From Rhodoferax sp. (GTDB taxonomy: Bacteria; Pseudomonadota; Gammaproteobacteria; Burkholderiales; Burkholderiaceae_C): a stretch of DNA of 64,000 nt. The stretch spans positions 1-64,000 of the forward strand of contig NZ_JAQTWL010000005.1 in assembly GCF_028689295.1 (NCBI RefSeq). The letters run 5' to 3'. Shown piece by piece: positions 1 through 10,386 of the stretch. The translations under genes were made by a program, and so were the position numbers. Position 1 is the first letter of the stretch. Each line of letters starts with the position of its first letter. The notes beneath the pieces are model-generated. The model was not told the origin of the DNA. It did not search any database and saw nothing but the letters and a program-made list of their open reading frames with translations.

Positions 1-1
1 T

Positions 2-898
2 ATGGCAACTGGCAAGGAAATACGCGGCAAGATCAAGAACTTCGAAAGCACGAAGAAGATCACCAAAGCCATGGAGATGATTTCCGTCTCCAAAATGCGT
101 AAAGCCCAGGAGCGCATGCGCGCTGCCCGGCCTTATTCCGAAAAGGTGCGCAACATTGCGGCGCACATGGGTCAATCCAACCCGGAGTACGTGCACGCCT
201 TCATGAAGCGCAACGACGCCAAGGTGGTGGGCATGATTGTGGTCACCACCGACAAGGGCTTGTGCGGCGGTCTCAACACCAATGTGCTGCGCAGCGTCAC
301 GCACCAATTGCGCGACACGCAAAGCAACGGCATGACCACGCAAGCGGTCGCCATCGGCAACAAGGGGCTGGGTTTTCTGAACCGCATTGGCGCCAAGGTG
401 GTGGCCCACGTTACCCAACTGGGCGACCGGCCGCACCTGGACCGTCTCATCGGCCCGGTCAAGGTCCTGCTTGATGCCTACGCCAGGGGCGAAGTCAACG
501 CGGTTTACCTGTCTTACACGCGTTTCATCAACACGATGAAGCAAGAAGTGGTGATGGAGCAGTTGCTGCCCTTGTCGGCGGTGCAGATGCAGGCCGAAGC
601 CCGTGCCAGCGAGGCCGTCACTGGCGAAAAGCATGGATGGGATTACATCTACGAGCCCGACGCGCAGACCGTGATCGACGACCTGCTGGTGCGTTATGTC
701 GAGGCGCTGGTGTTCCAGGCCGTGGCCGAAAACATGGCCTCCGAGCACGCCGCGCGCATGGTCGCCATGAAGGCGGCCACCGACAACGCCGGCAACGTGA
801 TTGGCGAGCTCAAGCTGGTCTATAACAAGACCCGCCAGGCTGCGATTACCAAAGAGTTGTCAGAAATCGTCTCCGGTGCGGCCGCCATCAGCGGCTAA
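2..898 (+). CDS. atpG: ATP synthase F1 subunit gamma
   Basis: Gamma subunit of the F1F0 ATP synthase, the central rotor stalk that couples proton flow to catalysis in the beta subunits. The 298-residue protein is full length for the family. It opens with the typical conserved start ([12 protein letters not shown], then a segment containing [15 protein letters not shown]) and ends in the conserved helix with [12 protein letters not shown]. The N- and C-terminal helices form the coiled-coil shaft. The gene begins at base 2, so the upstream atp genes lie outside the window. atpD follows after 44 bases in the same operon. Identification is certain from sequence and context. Confidence 0.98.
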   Translation: MATGKEIRGKIKNFESTKKITKAMEMISVSKMRKAQERMRAARPYSEKVRNIAAHMGQSNPEYVHAFMKRNDAKVVGMIVVTTDKGLCGGLNTNVLRSVTHQLRDTQSNGMTTQAVAIGNKGLGFLNRIGAKVVAHVTQLGDRPHLDRLIGPVKVLLDAYARGEVNAVYLSYTRFINTMKQEVVMEQLLPLSAVQMQAEARASEAVTGEKHGWDYIYEPDAQTVIDDLLVRYVEALVFQAVAENMASEHAARMVAMKAATDNAGNVIGELKLVYNKTRQAAITKELSEIVSGAAAISG

Positions 899-909
899 GC
901 CTCAGTTAG

Positions 910-2370
<1,461 letters not shown>

Positions 2371-2421
2371 TCACCTTGCGGGGCAGGTCTTTAGCGCTGT
2401 CCCCAACTGACTAGGAAAAAA

Positions 2422-2838
2422 ATGAACACTATTCACGTTGATGTGGTGAGTGCCGAAGAGTCCATCTTCTCGGGTGAGGCGCGTTTTGTTGCCCTGCCAG
2501 GTGAAGCTGGCGAGTTGGGCATTTACCCGCGCCACACGCCGCTGATCACCCGCATCAAGGCGGGTTCGGTGCGCATCCAGCTGGCTGACGGTGGCGAAGA
2601 GTTTGTGTTTGTGGCCGGTGGCATCCTCGAAGTGCAGCCCGACTGCGTCACCGTGCTGTCCGACACCGCGATTCGTGGCAAAGACCTCGACGATGAAAAA
2701 GCCAACGAAGCCAAGCTGGCCGCAGAAGAAGCCGTCAAGAACGCCAAGACCGACCTTGACCTGGCCCGCGCGACGTCTGAGCTGACGGTCATGGCTGCCC
2801 AGATTGCGGCCTTGCGCAAGTACCGCCAAAAGAAATAA
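2422..2838 (+). CDS. atpC: ATP synthase F1 subunit epsilon
   Basis: Epsilon subunit, which links gamma to the c-ring and can inhibit ATP hydrolysis. The 138 residues show the N-terminal beta-sandwich ([15 protein letters not shown], then [19 protein letters not shown]) and the C-terminal two-helix domain. An AGGAAAAAA stretch upstream serves as ribosome binding site. It is the last atp gene; a strong terminator follows 37 bases after the stop, so the operon ends here. Confidence 0.97.
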   Translation: MNTIHVDVVSAEESIFSGEARFVALPGEAGELGIYPRHTPLITRIKAGSVRIQLADGGEEFVFVAGGILEVQPDCVTVLSDTAIRGKDLDDEKANEAKLAAEEAVKNAKTDLDLARATSELTVMAAQIAALRKYRQKK

Positions 2839-2875
2839 GCGGGATCGAACGGAAAACCCTTGCGGAATCCTGCAA

Positions 2876-2905
2876 AACCCGACCTTCAAACCGTCGGGTT
2901 TTTTG
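2876..2905 (+). terminator. Rho-independent terminator of the atp operon
   Basis: An 8-bp perfect stem (AACCCGAC at 2876-2883 pairing with GTCGGGTT at 2893-2900), a 9-base loop, then a T tract (six Ts in total from 2899). It lies directly after atpC and before an unrelated operon. Confidence 0.9.
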
Positions 2906-2926
2906 TTGAATGGCGTCCAAAGCAAG

Positions 2927-2955
2927 TACGTTCATGCAGCATGTTTTGATACACT
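2927..2955 (+). promoter_or_regulatory. Putative sigma-70 promoter for the lap-type operon
   Basis: An extended -10 element TGATACACT (TGnTACACT, hexamer 2950-2955) lies 37 bases before the start of the exporter gene. The -35 region at 17-bp spacing (TACGTT, 2927-2932) is a poor match. The position, just past the atp terminator, fits a new transcription unit. Weak support from sequence alone. Confidence 0.4.
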
Positions 2956-2991
2956 GAGCCCTCAAACAGTCATCGAAACATAGGGCTATTC

Positions 2992-5151
2992 ATGCCGAAT
3001 CCGGTCGTATCAGGCGTGGCAGAGGTCGCGCAAACGGTTGCTGATGATTTGCTGGCGTGTCTGCAAATCATCGCCCGCACCCATGGCCAGGCAGTTACCC
3101 GCGACGCCTTGATGGCTGGCCTTCCGGCCGAGCATGACCGCCTCACACCCAGCCTGTTTGCCCGTGCTGCACTGCGGGCGCATTTGAGCAGCCAGCTGGT
3201 CAATGCGCCGCTGGCCAAGCTCAATGACGCGCTGTTGCCTGCCGTGGCGCTGCTGCGGGACGGTCGGGCTTGCGTGGTGCTGGGCTTCACTGCGCAGCGC
3301 GACCAGGTCCAGGTGATCTACCCCGAGTTGAATGAATCCACGGTTTCCGTGCCGCTGGCCTCGCTGGAGGCCGACTACACCGGCACCGTGATCTATGCCC
3401 GCCCCACCCAGCGTTATGACGCGCGCACGCCCCAGGTGCGCGCTGGCCGCCACGAGCACTGGTTCTGGGGCGTCGTTGCCGAGAGCATGCCGCTGTACCG
3501 CGATGTGCTGCTGGCGGCATTACTCGCCAATCTGTTTGCCTTGGGTATGCCGTTGTTTGTCATGAACGTTTACAACCGCGTGGTGCCGAACCACGCGGTT
3601 GAAACCTTGTGGGTGCTGGCTTTGGGTTTGGTGATCATGTTGGTCAGCGACCTGGTGTTGCGCACCATGCGCGGAAGATTTGTCGACCTGGCCAGCAGCC
3701 GGGTCGATGTCAAACTATCTGCCTTCATCATGGAGCGCGTCCTGGGCATGCGCATGGAGCAGCGCCCGGTTTCGGCAGGGTCCTTTGCTTCAAATATGCG
3801 TGCTTTTGAGTCAGTGCGTGACTTTATAGGATCGGCCACAGTGGTGGCTTTTATCGACTTGCCTTTTGCCTTGATTTTTATGGTGGTGATTGGCTGGATA
3901 TCCTGGTTCATGCTCATTCCCCTTTGCATTGGGGCGGTTGTCATGGTGTTGTACGCGTTGGCCGTACAGGGAAGAATGCATGAACTGGCAGAGACTATCT
4001 ACCGTGCCAGCGCGCAGCGCAACGCCACGCTCATTGAAGGCCTGGTTGGTTTTGAGACCCTCAAGGCGCTTGGGGCAGAGGCGCCGATCCAGCGCAAATG
4101 GGAAAAAAGCGCGGCCCTGCTGGCCCGCGTGGGCGCACAATTGCGCTTGCTTTCCTGCACAGCCACTAACACTTCTGCCTTTGTGCAGCAGTTCATTAAC
4201 CTGTCCATCATTGTCATTGGTGTTTACCTGATCTCCGAGCGATCACTGACCTTGGGTGGCCTGATCGCCTGCACCATGCTGGCTTCGCGCGCCATGGCAC
4301 CGGTCGGGCAGGTGGCAGGTTTATTGGTGCAGTACCACACCGCCGCGACCGCACTAATGTCTCTTGACGAAATGATGGCGCGTGAGGTGGAGCGCCCGGC
4401 CGACACAACTTTCATCAGTCGAGGCCGCCTCAAGGGCGCGATCGAATTCCGCGATGTCAGCTTCACCTACCCAGGTCAAAGCGCGCCATCGCTCCGCAAC
4501 ATCTCTTTCAGCATCAAGCCCGGCGAAAAGGTGGCCATTCTGGGGCGCATCGGCTCAGGCAAGACCACACTTGAAAAACTTGTCCTGGGCTTGTACCGGC
4601 CCACCGAAGGCGCGGTGCTGGTCGATGGCATCGACCTGCGCCAGCTCGACCCCGCTGAACTGCGGCGCCAGATTGGTTACGTGCAGCAGGACGTCATGCT
4701 GTTCTATGGCAGCTTGCGCGAAAACATCACCCTGGGTGCGCCGCTGGCTGACGACGCTGCGATCGTTAAAGCAGCTGAAATTGGCGGCATCCTGAGCCTG
4801 GTCAATCAGCATCCGAAAGGCTTCGACATGTTGGTAGGCGAACGCGGCGATTCATTGTCGGGTGGGCAGCGCCAGGGCGTGGCGATTGCCCGCGCTGTCA
4901 TCAACGACCCGCCCATCATGCTGCTGGATGAACCCACCTCATCGATGGACTTTTCCAGTGAAGACGACATCAAACGCCGTCTCAGTGAGATTTCGAAAGA
5001 CAAAACGGTCATTTTGATCAGCCATCGCAAGTCATTGCTTGATCTTGCCAACCGCGTCATCGTCATGGACGGTGGTCGCATCGTGGCCGACGGTCCCAAA
5101 GAACAAGTGGTCACGGCGCTGAGCCAGGGTCGTATCGGAAAGGCTGCCTGA
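2992..5151 (+). CDS. lapB: Type I secretion ABC exporter, LapB-type
   Basis: Inner-membrane ATPase/permease of a type I secretion system, 719 residues, of the class that exports large RTX adhesins. An N-terminal C39-peptidase-like domain (about 1-140) keeps ACLQIIARTHGQ but not the usual cysteine-protease context, so it should bind rather than cleave substrate. A six-helix permease (about 155-440) follows. The nucleotide-binding domain has Walker A GRIGSGKTT near 518, signature LSGGQRQ near 624 and Walker B with LLDEPTSSMD. The stop overlaps the next start by one base (TGATG), so translation is coupled. No C39 processing or substrate gene is visible nearby. Confidence 0.9.
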   Translation: MPNPVVSGVAEVAQTVADDLLACLQIIARTHGQAVTRDALMAGLPAEHDRLTPSLFARAALRAHLSSQLVNAPLAKLNDALLPAVALLRDGRACVVLGFTAQRDQVQVIYPELNESTVSVPLASLEADYTGTVIYARPTQRYDARTPQVRAGRHEHWFWGVVAESMPLYRDVLLAALLANLFALGMPLFVMNVYNRVVPNHAVETLWVLALGLVIMLVSDLVLRTMRGRFVDLASSRVDVKLSAFIMERVLGMRMEQRPVSAGSFASNMRAFESVRDFIGSATVVAFIDLPFALIFMVVIGWISWFMLIPLCIGAVVMVLYALAVQGRMHELAETIYRASAQRNATLIEGLVGFETLKALGAEAPIQRKWEKSAALLARVGAQLRLLSCTATNTSAFVQQFINLSIIVIGVYLISERSLTLGGLIACTMLASRAMAPVGQVAGLLVQYHTAATALMSLDEMMAREVERPADTTFISRGRLKGAIEFRDVSFTYPGQSAPSLRNISFSIKPGEKVAILGRIGSGKTTLEKLVLGLYRPTEGAVLVDGIDLRQLDPAELRRQIGYVQQDVMLFYGSLRENITLGAPLADDAAIVKAAEIGGILSLVNQHPKGFDMLVGERGDSLSGGQRQGVAIARAVINDPPIMLLDEPTSSMDFSSEDDIKRRLSEISKDKTVILISHRKSLLDLANRVIVMDGGRIVADGPKEQVVTALSQGRIGKAA

Positions 5152-6566
5152 TGGCTTTGTCCAAAAAAAATGCCTTTGAAGGTGCCGGTGCCTTGGTCAA
5201 GCACGTTGTCAAGGCAAGCGAGGTCATTTTCGGCCCCTTGGTCAAACGGCTCACGCCAATTGAAGAACCAGAGCACCTCGACTGGGCCGGTGATGCCGAT
5301 TGGGCACGGCTACAGCAGGAGCCGTTGCGCGCCCGCAGCCTGCTGCGCCTGGCCGCTGCGGCCCTGCTGCTGCTGCTGGTGTGGGCGGCTTTTGCCGAGA
5401 TCGAGGAAGTTACCCGTGGCGAGGCCCGGGTGGTGCCCACCAGCCAGGTGCAGATCATCCAGAGCGTGGACGGCGGCGTGGTCGAGGCCTTGCTGGTGAA
5501 AGAGGGGCAAATTGTGGAGGCGGGACAACTGCTGCTGCGGGTGGACCCGACCCGATTTGTTTCCAACCTGATGGAGAGCCAGGCCAGCCAGACCGCCTTG
5601 CAGGCCAAGGCGCTGCGGCTGGAGGCGCTCACGCGCGGCACCCCGTTCAACCCGCCGCCAGAGCTGGTGCGCGATGCGCCCGATGTGGTGGCGCAGGAGC
5701 AGCGCCTGTACGAGTCACGCCGCGCCGAAATCAGCGCCCAGACCGCCATTTACCAAAGCCAGCTGGCGCAGCGTCAGCAGGAGTTGAACGAAGTGCGGGC
5801 GCGGCGCGACCAGGCTGAGCGCAGCCTTGCGCTGATGACCCGGGAAATCAATGCCACGCGCCCCATGGTGGCCACTGGCGCCGTGTCCGAGGTCGAGATG
5901 ATGCGGCTCGACCAGCAACTTGCCCGCCTGCGCGGCGACCGTGAACAGGCCACAGCGCAAATTGCACGGGTGCAATCCTCCATCCAGGAAGCCAACAGCA
6001 AGATCAACGAGGTGCAGCTCACCAGTCGCAACCAGATGAGTGCCGAGCTCTCCGAGACCATGAGCCGGCTCGCCAGCCTGTCGCAGGGCGGCGTGGCGTT
6101 GCAGGACAAGGTCAAGCAGGCGGACATCAAGTCGCCGGTGCGCGGCACGGTCAAGCGCCTGCTGGTCAACACCATTGGCGCGGTGGTGCAGCCCGGCAAG
6201 GAAGTGGTGGAGGTGGTGCCGCTCGACGACACGCTGATTCTTGAGGTGCAAATTACCCCCAAGGACATCGGCTTTTTGCGACCCGGCCAGTCGGCCATGG
6301 TCAAGTTCAGCGCCTACGACTTCGCCACCTATGGCGGTCTGGAGGCCGAAGTATTCCTGATTGGCGCCGACTCGGTGCTGGATCAAAAAGGCAACGCGTT
6401 CTACCATGTCCGCGTGCGCACCCTCAAGCCCAGCCTGGGCCCCAACCTGCCTATCATCCCCGGCATGGTGGCACAGGTGGATATCAAGACCGGTAAAAAG
6501 ACGGTGCTCTCCTATTTGCTTAAACCCGTGCTGCGCGCCAAATCCAATGCGATGACCGAACGATGA
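5151..6566 (+). CDS. lapC: Type I secretion membrane fusion protein, HlyD family
   Basis: Periplasmic adaptor that joins the ABC exporter to an outer-membrane pore. The 471-residue protein has a cytoplasmic N-terminus, a single membrane segment near residues 63-83 (LLRLAAAALLLLLVWAAFAEI), a long coiled-coil region (about 150-320) and a C-terminal beta-barrel/lipoyl-like region ending in the family pattern with PGMVAQVDIKTGKKTVLSYLL. It starts inside the stop of the upstream ABC gene and overlaps the next gene by four bases. A TolC-type partner must be encoded elsewhere. Confidence 0.92.
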   Translation: MALSKKNAFEGAGALVKHVVKASEVIFGPLVKRLTPIEEPEHLDWAGDADWARLQQEPLRARSLLRLAAAALLLLLVWAAFAEIEEVTRGEARVVPTSQVQIIQSVDGGVVEALLVKEGQIVEAGQLLLRVDPTRFVSNLMESQASQTALQAKALRLEALTRGTPFNPPPELVRDAPDVVAQEQRLYESRRAEISAQTAIYQSQLAQRQQELNEVRARRDQAERSLALMTREINATRPMVATGAVSEVEMMRLDQQLARLRGDREQATAQIARVQSSIQEANSKINEVQLTSRNQMSAELSETMSRLASLSQGGVALQDKVKQADIKSPVRGTVKRLLVNTIGAVVQPGKEVVEVVPLDDTLILEVQITPKDIGFLRPGQSAMVKFSAYDFATYGGLEAEVFLIGADSVLDQKGNAFYHVRVRTLKPSLGPNLPIIPGMVAQVDIKTGKKTVLSYLLKPVLRAKSNAMTER

Positions 6567-7270
6567 GTACACAACACTTCTTTCTTGCCAGTCCGGCTTC
6601 TGTCTTGCCCGTGCGCCTGCGCGAGGCGTTTGCAGACATCGCCCAGATCAATGCCGACGCCTTGCTGGCGCGTTTGCCCGCCTTGCCTGCCGCGCAGAAC
6701 CTGCTCTGGATGAGCAGCGCAGACGCCCAGTGGCCGCTGCACTTGCGCCAGATTTTGCAGGCCAAACCCGATGCCCGCGTGGTGCTGCTCTCGGGTGCGC
6801 CCGACCCCATTGAGGGTCTGCGCGCCCTCAATGACGGTGCGCGCGGCTACACCCATGCCTATGGTGTGCCCGCGCTGCTGCAAGAGGTGGCGCTGGTCAT
6901 TGAACACGGCGGCTTGTGGGTCGGTCCCGACCTGCTGCAGCGCCTGGTGGGCTCGACCAATGCCGCTCTTGCCGCCCGTTCGGCAACCGTCAACACGCAG
7001 GCCGCTGAAAATGCCGCACCGGTCCTCGCACCAGCCCCCAACGCCTGGACCAGCCTGTCTGCGCGCGAGGCCCAGGTAGCGCGCGAGGTGTCAGTCGGCC
7101 GCTCCAACAAGGAAGTGGCAGACAAGATGTTTATTTCTGAGCGCACCGTCAAGGCGCATCTGGGCGCCATTTTTGAAAAACTCGGGGTGCGTGACCGGCT
7201 GCAACTGGTGCTGCGCCTGTCGGCCTTCCCCGAGCCCGCGCCCAAGCCCACGGAGGATTCCAAGCCATGA
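6563..7270 (+). CDS. LuxR-family regulator with degenerate receiver domain
   Basis: A 235-residue protein with a C-terminal LuxR-type helix-turn-helix (about 164-222; LSAREAQVAREVSVGRSNKE, followed by ISERTVKAHL). The N-terminal half has the length and secondary-structure pattern of a response-regulator receiver, but the acidic pocket is absent and the strand that should end in the phospho-Asp reads LLWMSS. Control by phosphorylation is therefore unlikely. It overlaps the membrane fusion gene by ATGA and the following small gene by ATGA, so it is an integral part of the secretion operon. Its targets are unknown. Confidence 0.8.
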   Translation: MSTQHFFLASPASVLPVRLREAFADIAQINADALLARLPALPAAQNLLWMSSADAQWPLHLRQILQAKPDARVVLLSGAPDPIEGLRALNDGARGYTHAYGVPALLQEVALVIEHGGLWVGPDLLQRLVGSTNAALAARSATVNTQAAENAAPVLAPAPNAWTSLSAREAQVAREVSVGRSNKEVADKMFISERTVKAHLGAIFEKLGVRDRLQLVLRLSAFPEPAPKPTEDSKP

Positions 7271-7488
7271 GCCTGCCTGACAAGGTCAACGCACTGAGCC
7301 AGTCCGACACCAGCCTGGTGCGTGTGCTCGAAGACCTGATCGACGTGTTGATCAACCGCGGCGTGATCCAGTTTACCGATCTGCCTGAAGCCGCCCAGGC
7401 CAAGCTGCTCGAACGGCGCGAAACCCGCACCAGCCTGGCCAACCGACTGCAACTGCTGCCCACGGACCCCAATGACGACCTGATGTGA
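7267..7488 (+). CDS. Small conserved-looking protein in the type I secretion operon
   Basis: A 73-residue soluble protein, mostly helical by composition, with no signal peptide or membrane segment. It is not recognised. The central sequence (LIDVLINRGVIQFTDLPEAA) reads like a small amphipathic helical adaptor. The ATGA overlap with the upstream regulator implies translational coupling and a shared role, perhaps as a partner of the regulator or the secretion machine; that is inference from position only. Confidence 0.7.
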   Translation: MSLPDKVNALSQSDTSLVRVLEDLIDVLINRGVIQFTDLPEAAQAKLLERRETRTSLANRLQLLPTDPNDDLM

Positions 7489-7498
7489 AGCCGTTAGC

Positions 7499-7510
7499 TG
7501 GAATATTCCA
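7499..7510. promoter_or_regulatory. Perfect 12-bp palindrome upstream of ynjB
   Basis: TGGAATATTCCA is a perfect palindrome 40 bases upstream of the proposed -35 element of the ynjBCD operon and just after the stop of the upstream small gene. It could be an operator. No regulator is assigned. Confidence 0.35.
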
Positions 7511-7549
7511 AGGGACAGGGTGGGCTCAACGGCAAAGTGTCTGTCAGGC

Positions 7550-7578
7550 TGTAAGAATTTCAGACCTCCGCGCGACTG
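7550..7578 (+). promoter_or_regulatory. Putative ECF-type sigma promoter of ynjBCD
   Basis: TGTAAG (7550-7555) and CGACTG (7573-7578) are separated by 17 bases and end 36 bases before the ynjB start. The layout resembles promoters of extracytoplasmic-function sigma factors and matches a second copy (TGTAAG-N16-CGACTA) before the TVP38-reductase gene. GACTGC at 7574-7579 and GCAGTC at 7587-7592 also form an inverted repeat over the expected start site. Confidence 0.45.
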
Positions 7579-7614
7579 CTATATTTGCAGTCAACCCCAA
7601 CGGAGTCTTTTTGC

Positions 7615-8790
7615 ATGAAGCTGTCATCCCTCGCCGCGCTCATATTCAGCCTGGCGCTACCCACCCTGGCGCAGGCCGACTGGGCCAAAACAGAAAACGA
7701 GGCCAGTGGTCAGACCGTGTATTTCAATGCCTGGGGTGGTGGTGAGGCCATCAACGCCTATATTGCCTGGGCCGCCAGGGAGGTCAAGGCGCGCTACGGG
7801 GTCGAGGTCAAACACGTCAAGGTCACCGACACCGCTGAGGTCGTCAAGCGCGTGCAGACCGAGCTGGCAGCGGGTCGCAAAACCGATGGTTCTGTGGATC
7901 TGATGTGGGTGAATGGCGAAAATTTTCGCAACCTCAAGCAAGCCAATCTGTTGTTCGGCCCCTGGGCCGAGAGACTGCCCAACTGGGGTCTGGTGGACCT
8001 GAACAAACCGGTGCGCAGCGACTTTTCTGTGCCCACCCAGGGCTTTGAGGCGCCTTGGGGAACGGCCCAGTTGACCTTTATTGCCGACCGTGCCAAAACG
8101 CCGGTGCCACCGCGTTCGGCAACCGAACTGCTGACCTTTGCCCAATCCAACGCGGGCCGGGTCAGCTACCCGAAACCACCCGATTTCCATGGCACGACCT
8201 TCGTCAAGCAGCTGCTGCTGGAGCTCACGCCCCAGCGCGCGGCGTTGCAGCAGCCGGTGAACCGCGAAGCCTTTGCCAGCGCCACGCAGCCGCTGTGGGC
8301 CTACCTGGACCAGTTGCACGCCCACCTGTGGCGCAACGGCAAGACCTTTCCGGCCAGCGCCGCCGAGATGCACCGCATGCTGGCCGACGGCGAACTCAAG
8401 CTCTCCCTTACCTTCAACCCCAACGAGGCGGCCAACCTGATTGCCAGCAAGCAGTTGCCGCCCAGCGCCTACAGTTTTGGCTGGCGTGGCGGCACTATCG
8501 GCAATGTGCATTTTGTCGCGATCCCGGTCAACGCCAAGGCCCGGGCGGGCGCGCAGGTGCTGGCCAATTTCCTCCTGTCTGCCGAGGCGCAGGCGCGCAA
8601 GGCCGATAGCAGCGTCTGGGGTGACGGCTCTGTGCTCGACCTGGCCAAAATCCCGGCACCGCTGCAAGCCGCCATGCGCGCGCGACCGTCCGGCGCACTG
8701 GTAGAAGCGGTGCCGACGCTGGCCGAGCCGCACGCCAGCTGGGTCGAGGCGCTGGAGACCGAGTGGCTGAAGCGCTACGGCTCACGTTGA
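7615..8790 (+). CDS. ynjB: ABC transporter substrate-binding protein, YnjB family
   Basis: Periplasmic solute-binding protein of a YnjBCD-type importer, 391 residues. ATG 7615 gives a clean signal peptide (MKLSSLAALIFSLALPTLAQA) preceded by a GGAG ribosome site; an in-frame ATG at 7585 is rejected because it would bury the signal. The YnjB hallmarks VYFNAWGG and SLTFNPNEAANLI are present. The substrate is unknown; the family resembles thiamine and iron-type binding proteins. The permease gene overlaps its 3' end. Confidence 0.9.
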   Translation: MKLSSLAALIFSLALPTLAQADWAKTENEASGQTVYFNAWGGGEAINAYIAWAAREVKARYGVEVKHVKVTDTAEVVKRVQTELAAGRKTDGSVDLMWVNGENFRNLKQANLLFGPWAERLPNWGLVDLNKPVRSDFSVPTQGFEAPWGTAQLTFIADRAKTPVPPRSATELLTFAQSNAGRVSYPKPPDFHGTTFVKQLLLELTPQRAALQQPVNREAFASATQPLWAYLDQLHAHLWRNGKTFPASAAEMHRMLADGELKLSLTFNPNEAANLIASKQLPPSAYSFGWRGGTIGNVHFVAIPVNAKARAGAQVLANFLLSAEAQARKADSSVWGDGSVLDLAKIPAPLQAAMRARPSGALVEAVPTLAEPHASWVEALETEWLKRYGSR

Positions 8791-10385
8791 ATCGGGGACG
8801 GTGGCTGGCGTTTGCGCCGGTGGCCCTGATCTTCGGCCCGCTGCTGCCCGGACTGTTCTGGGCGCTGGCACCGGCCCTGGGTGCCCCAGTCTGGCTTGAC
8901 TTGTGGGCGGACGCCCAATGGCCGCAAGCCTTGCGCGCCACCCTGGTGTCTTCGCTTTTGGGCAGCGCCCTGGCGTTGATCATGGCCATGCTGCTGGCCA
9001 GTTGGCATTACCCCGGCACGCTTTGGCTCACGCTGCAGCGTCGCCTGCCCCTGCTGTTGGCGCTGCCCCATGCGGCGTTTGCGGTGGGGCTGTTTTTCTT
9101 GCTGGCGCCGTCGGGCTGGCTGGCGCGGCTGGTTGCGCAGTTGGTCCATTGGACCAGCCCGCCCGACTGGGTCACGGTGCAAGACCCCTATGGTCTGAGC
9201 TTGGCGCTGGCGCTGGCCATCAAGGAAAGCTGGTTTCTGCTCTGGGTACTGGCGGCGCTGCTGGGTGAACAGCCCGTGCGCCGGCAAATGGTCTTGGCGC
9301 GCTCGCTGGGCTACAGCCGGGCGCAAGCCTGGCGCCTGATCTTGTGGCCGCAGTTGTTGCCGCGTCTGGGCTGGCCGCTGGCTGCGGTGCTGGCTTATGG
9401 CCTTTCGGTGGTCGATATGGCCATCATTCTCGGACCGAACACACCACCAACGCTGGCCGTGCTGGTCTGGCGCTGGCTCACCGACCCCGATGCGGCGATG
9501 CAGGCCCGGGGCAGCGCCGCGTCGCTGGTGCTGCTCGCTCTTTTGCTGCTGGCTGCAGTTTTGGCGCGCGGGTTTTGGCACTGGCGCGAGCGGCGCCGGC
9601 CTGATCCCGACGGCTTGCGCAAGGCACCCGCGGCGCGGCCCGGGCTGAAGCTGCATATCCCGCTGTTTTTGACCGGTTACGCGGTGCTGGCGGTGTTACT
9701 GATTTGGTCGTTTGCCGAGACCTGGTTTTTTCCGGCGCTGTGGCCCGACAGCTTGTCATGGCAGAGTTGGCTCACGGCGGACTGGGCGCCGTTTTGGACC
9801 ACACTCTGGCTGGCGGCAGCGGCCAGCCTGCTGTGCCTTCCGGCCGCACTGGTCTGGCTGGAATGGGGGCCGCAGCGCCTGAATGCCGCGCTCTACCTGC
9901 CCTTGATCGTGCCCGCCATGCCGCTGGTGGCCGCGCAGTATGCCGCGCTGTTGAACCTGCGCCTGGACGGCACCGCGGCGGGTCTGGTGTGGAGCCATTT
10001 GCTGTGGGTGCTGCCCTACATGGTGCTCACGCTGGTGGGCGCCTACCGCGCCTTCGACGCGCGCCTGCTGGTGAGCGCCCGCGCGCTCGGGTGCACCCGG
10101 CTGCAAGCCTGCCTGCGCGTGAAGTGGCCGTTGTTGGCGCGTCCGATCCTGGCCACTTTTGCCGTCGGTTTTGCCGTGAGTGTGGCGCAATATCTGCCGA
10201 CCCAGTTTGCCGGCGGTGGCCGTTTTGTCACCGTGACCACCGAGGCTGTGGCCTTGAGTGCTGGTGGCAACCGGCGCGTGCTGGCGGTGCAGGCGCTGCT
10301 GCAGATTGCGCTGCCGGTGGCGGCCTTCGCCATGGCCGCCTGGATGCCCTACTGGCTGGCCCGACACCGCAAGGGCTTGCGCTGA
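8763..10385 (+). CDS. ynjC: ABC transporter permease, YnjC family
   Basis: Inner-membrane permease with two fused permease halves, 540 residues and about 12 membrane helices, as in E. coli YnjC. Each half has the EAA-type loop that contacts the ATPase (ARSLGYSRAQAWRLILWPQLL in the first half split here as LARSLGYSRAQAW; SARALGCTRLQACLRVKWPL in the second). The start is GTG 8763 or TTG 8787; TTG 8787 forms a TTGA overlap with the ynjB stop and may be the true start. The gene lies between the binding protein and the ATPase. Confidence 0.88.
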   Translation: MAEALRLTLNRGRWLAFAPVALIFGPLLPGLFWALAPALGAPVWLDLWADAQWPQALRATLVSSLLGSALALIMAMLLASWHYPGTLWLTLQRRLPLLLALPHAAFAVGLFFLLAPSGWLARLVAQLVHWTSPPDWVTVQDPYGLSLALALAIKESWFLLWVLAALLGEQPVRRQMVLARSLGYSRAQAWRLILWPQLLPRLGWPLAAVLAYGLSVVDMAIILGPNTPPTLAVLVWRWLTDPDAAMQARGSAASLVLLALLLLAAVLARGFWHWRERRRPDPDGLRKAPAARPGLKLHIPLFLTGYAVLAVLLIWSFAETWFFPALWPDSLSWQSWLTADWAPFWTTLWLAAAASLLCLPAALVWLEWGPQRLNAALYLPLIVPAMPLVAAQYAALLNLRLDGTAAGLVWSHLLWVLPYMVLTLVGAYRAFDARLLVSARALGCTRLQACLRVKWPLLARPILATFAVGFAVSVAQYLPTQFAGGGRFVTVTTEAVALSAGGNRRVLAVQALLQIALPVAAFAMAAWMPYWLARHRKGLR

Positions 10386-10386
10386 C

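Noticed and set aside
7489..7614. A thiamine (TPP) riboswitch before ynjBCD
   Set aside because: The conserved THI-box sequences are absent; only a palindrome and a promoter-like pair are seen.
7585..7614. An upstream start for ynjB
   Set aside because: It would place ten polar residues before the signal peptide and overlap the proposed transcription start region.
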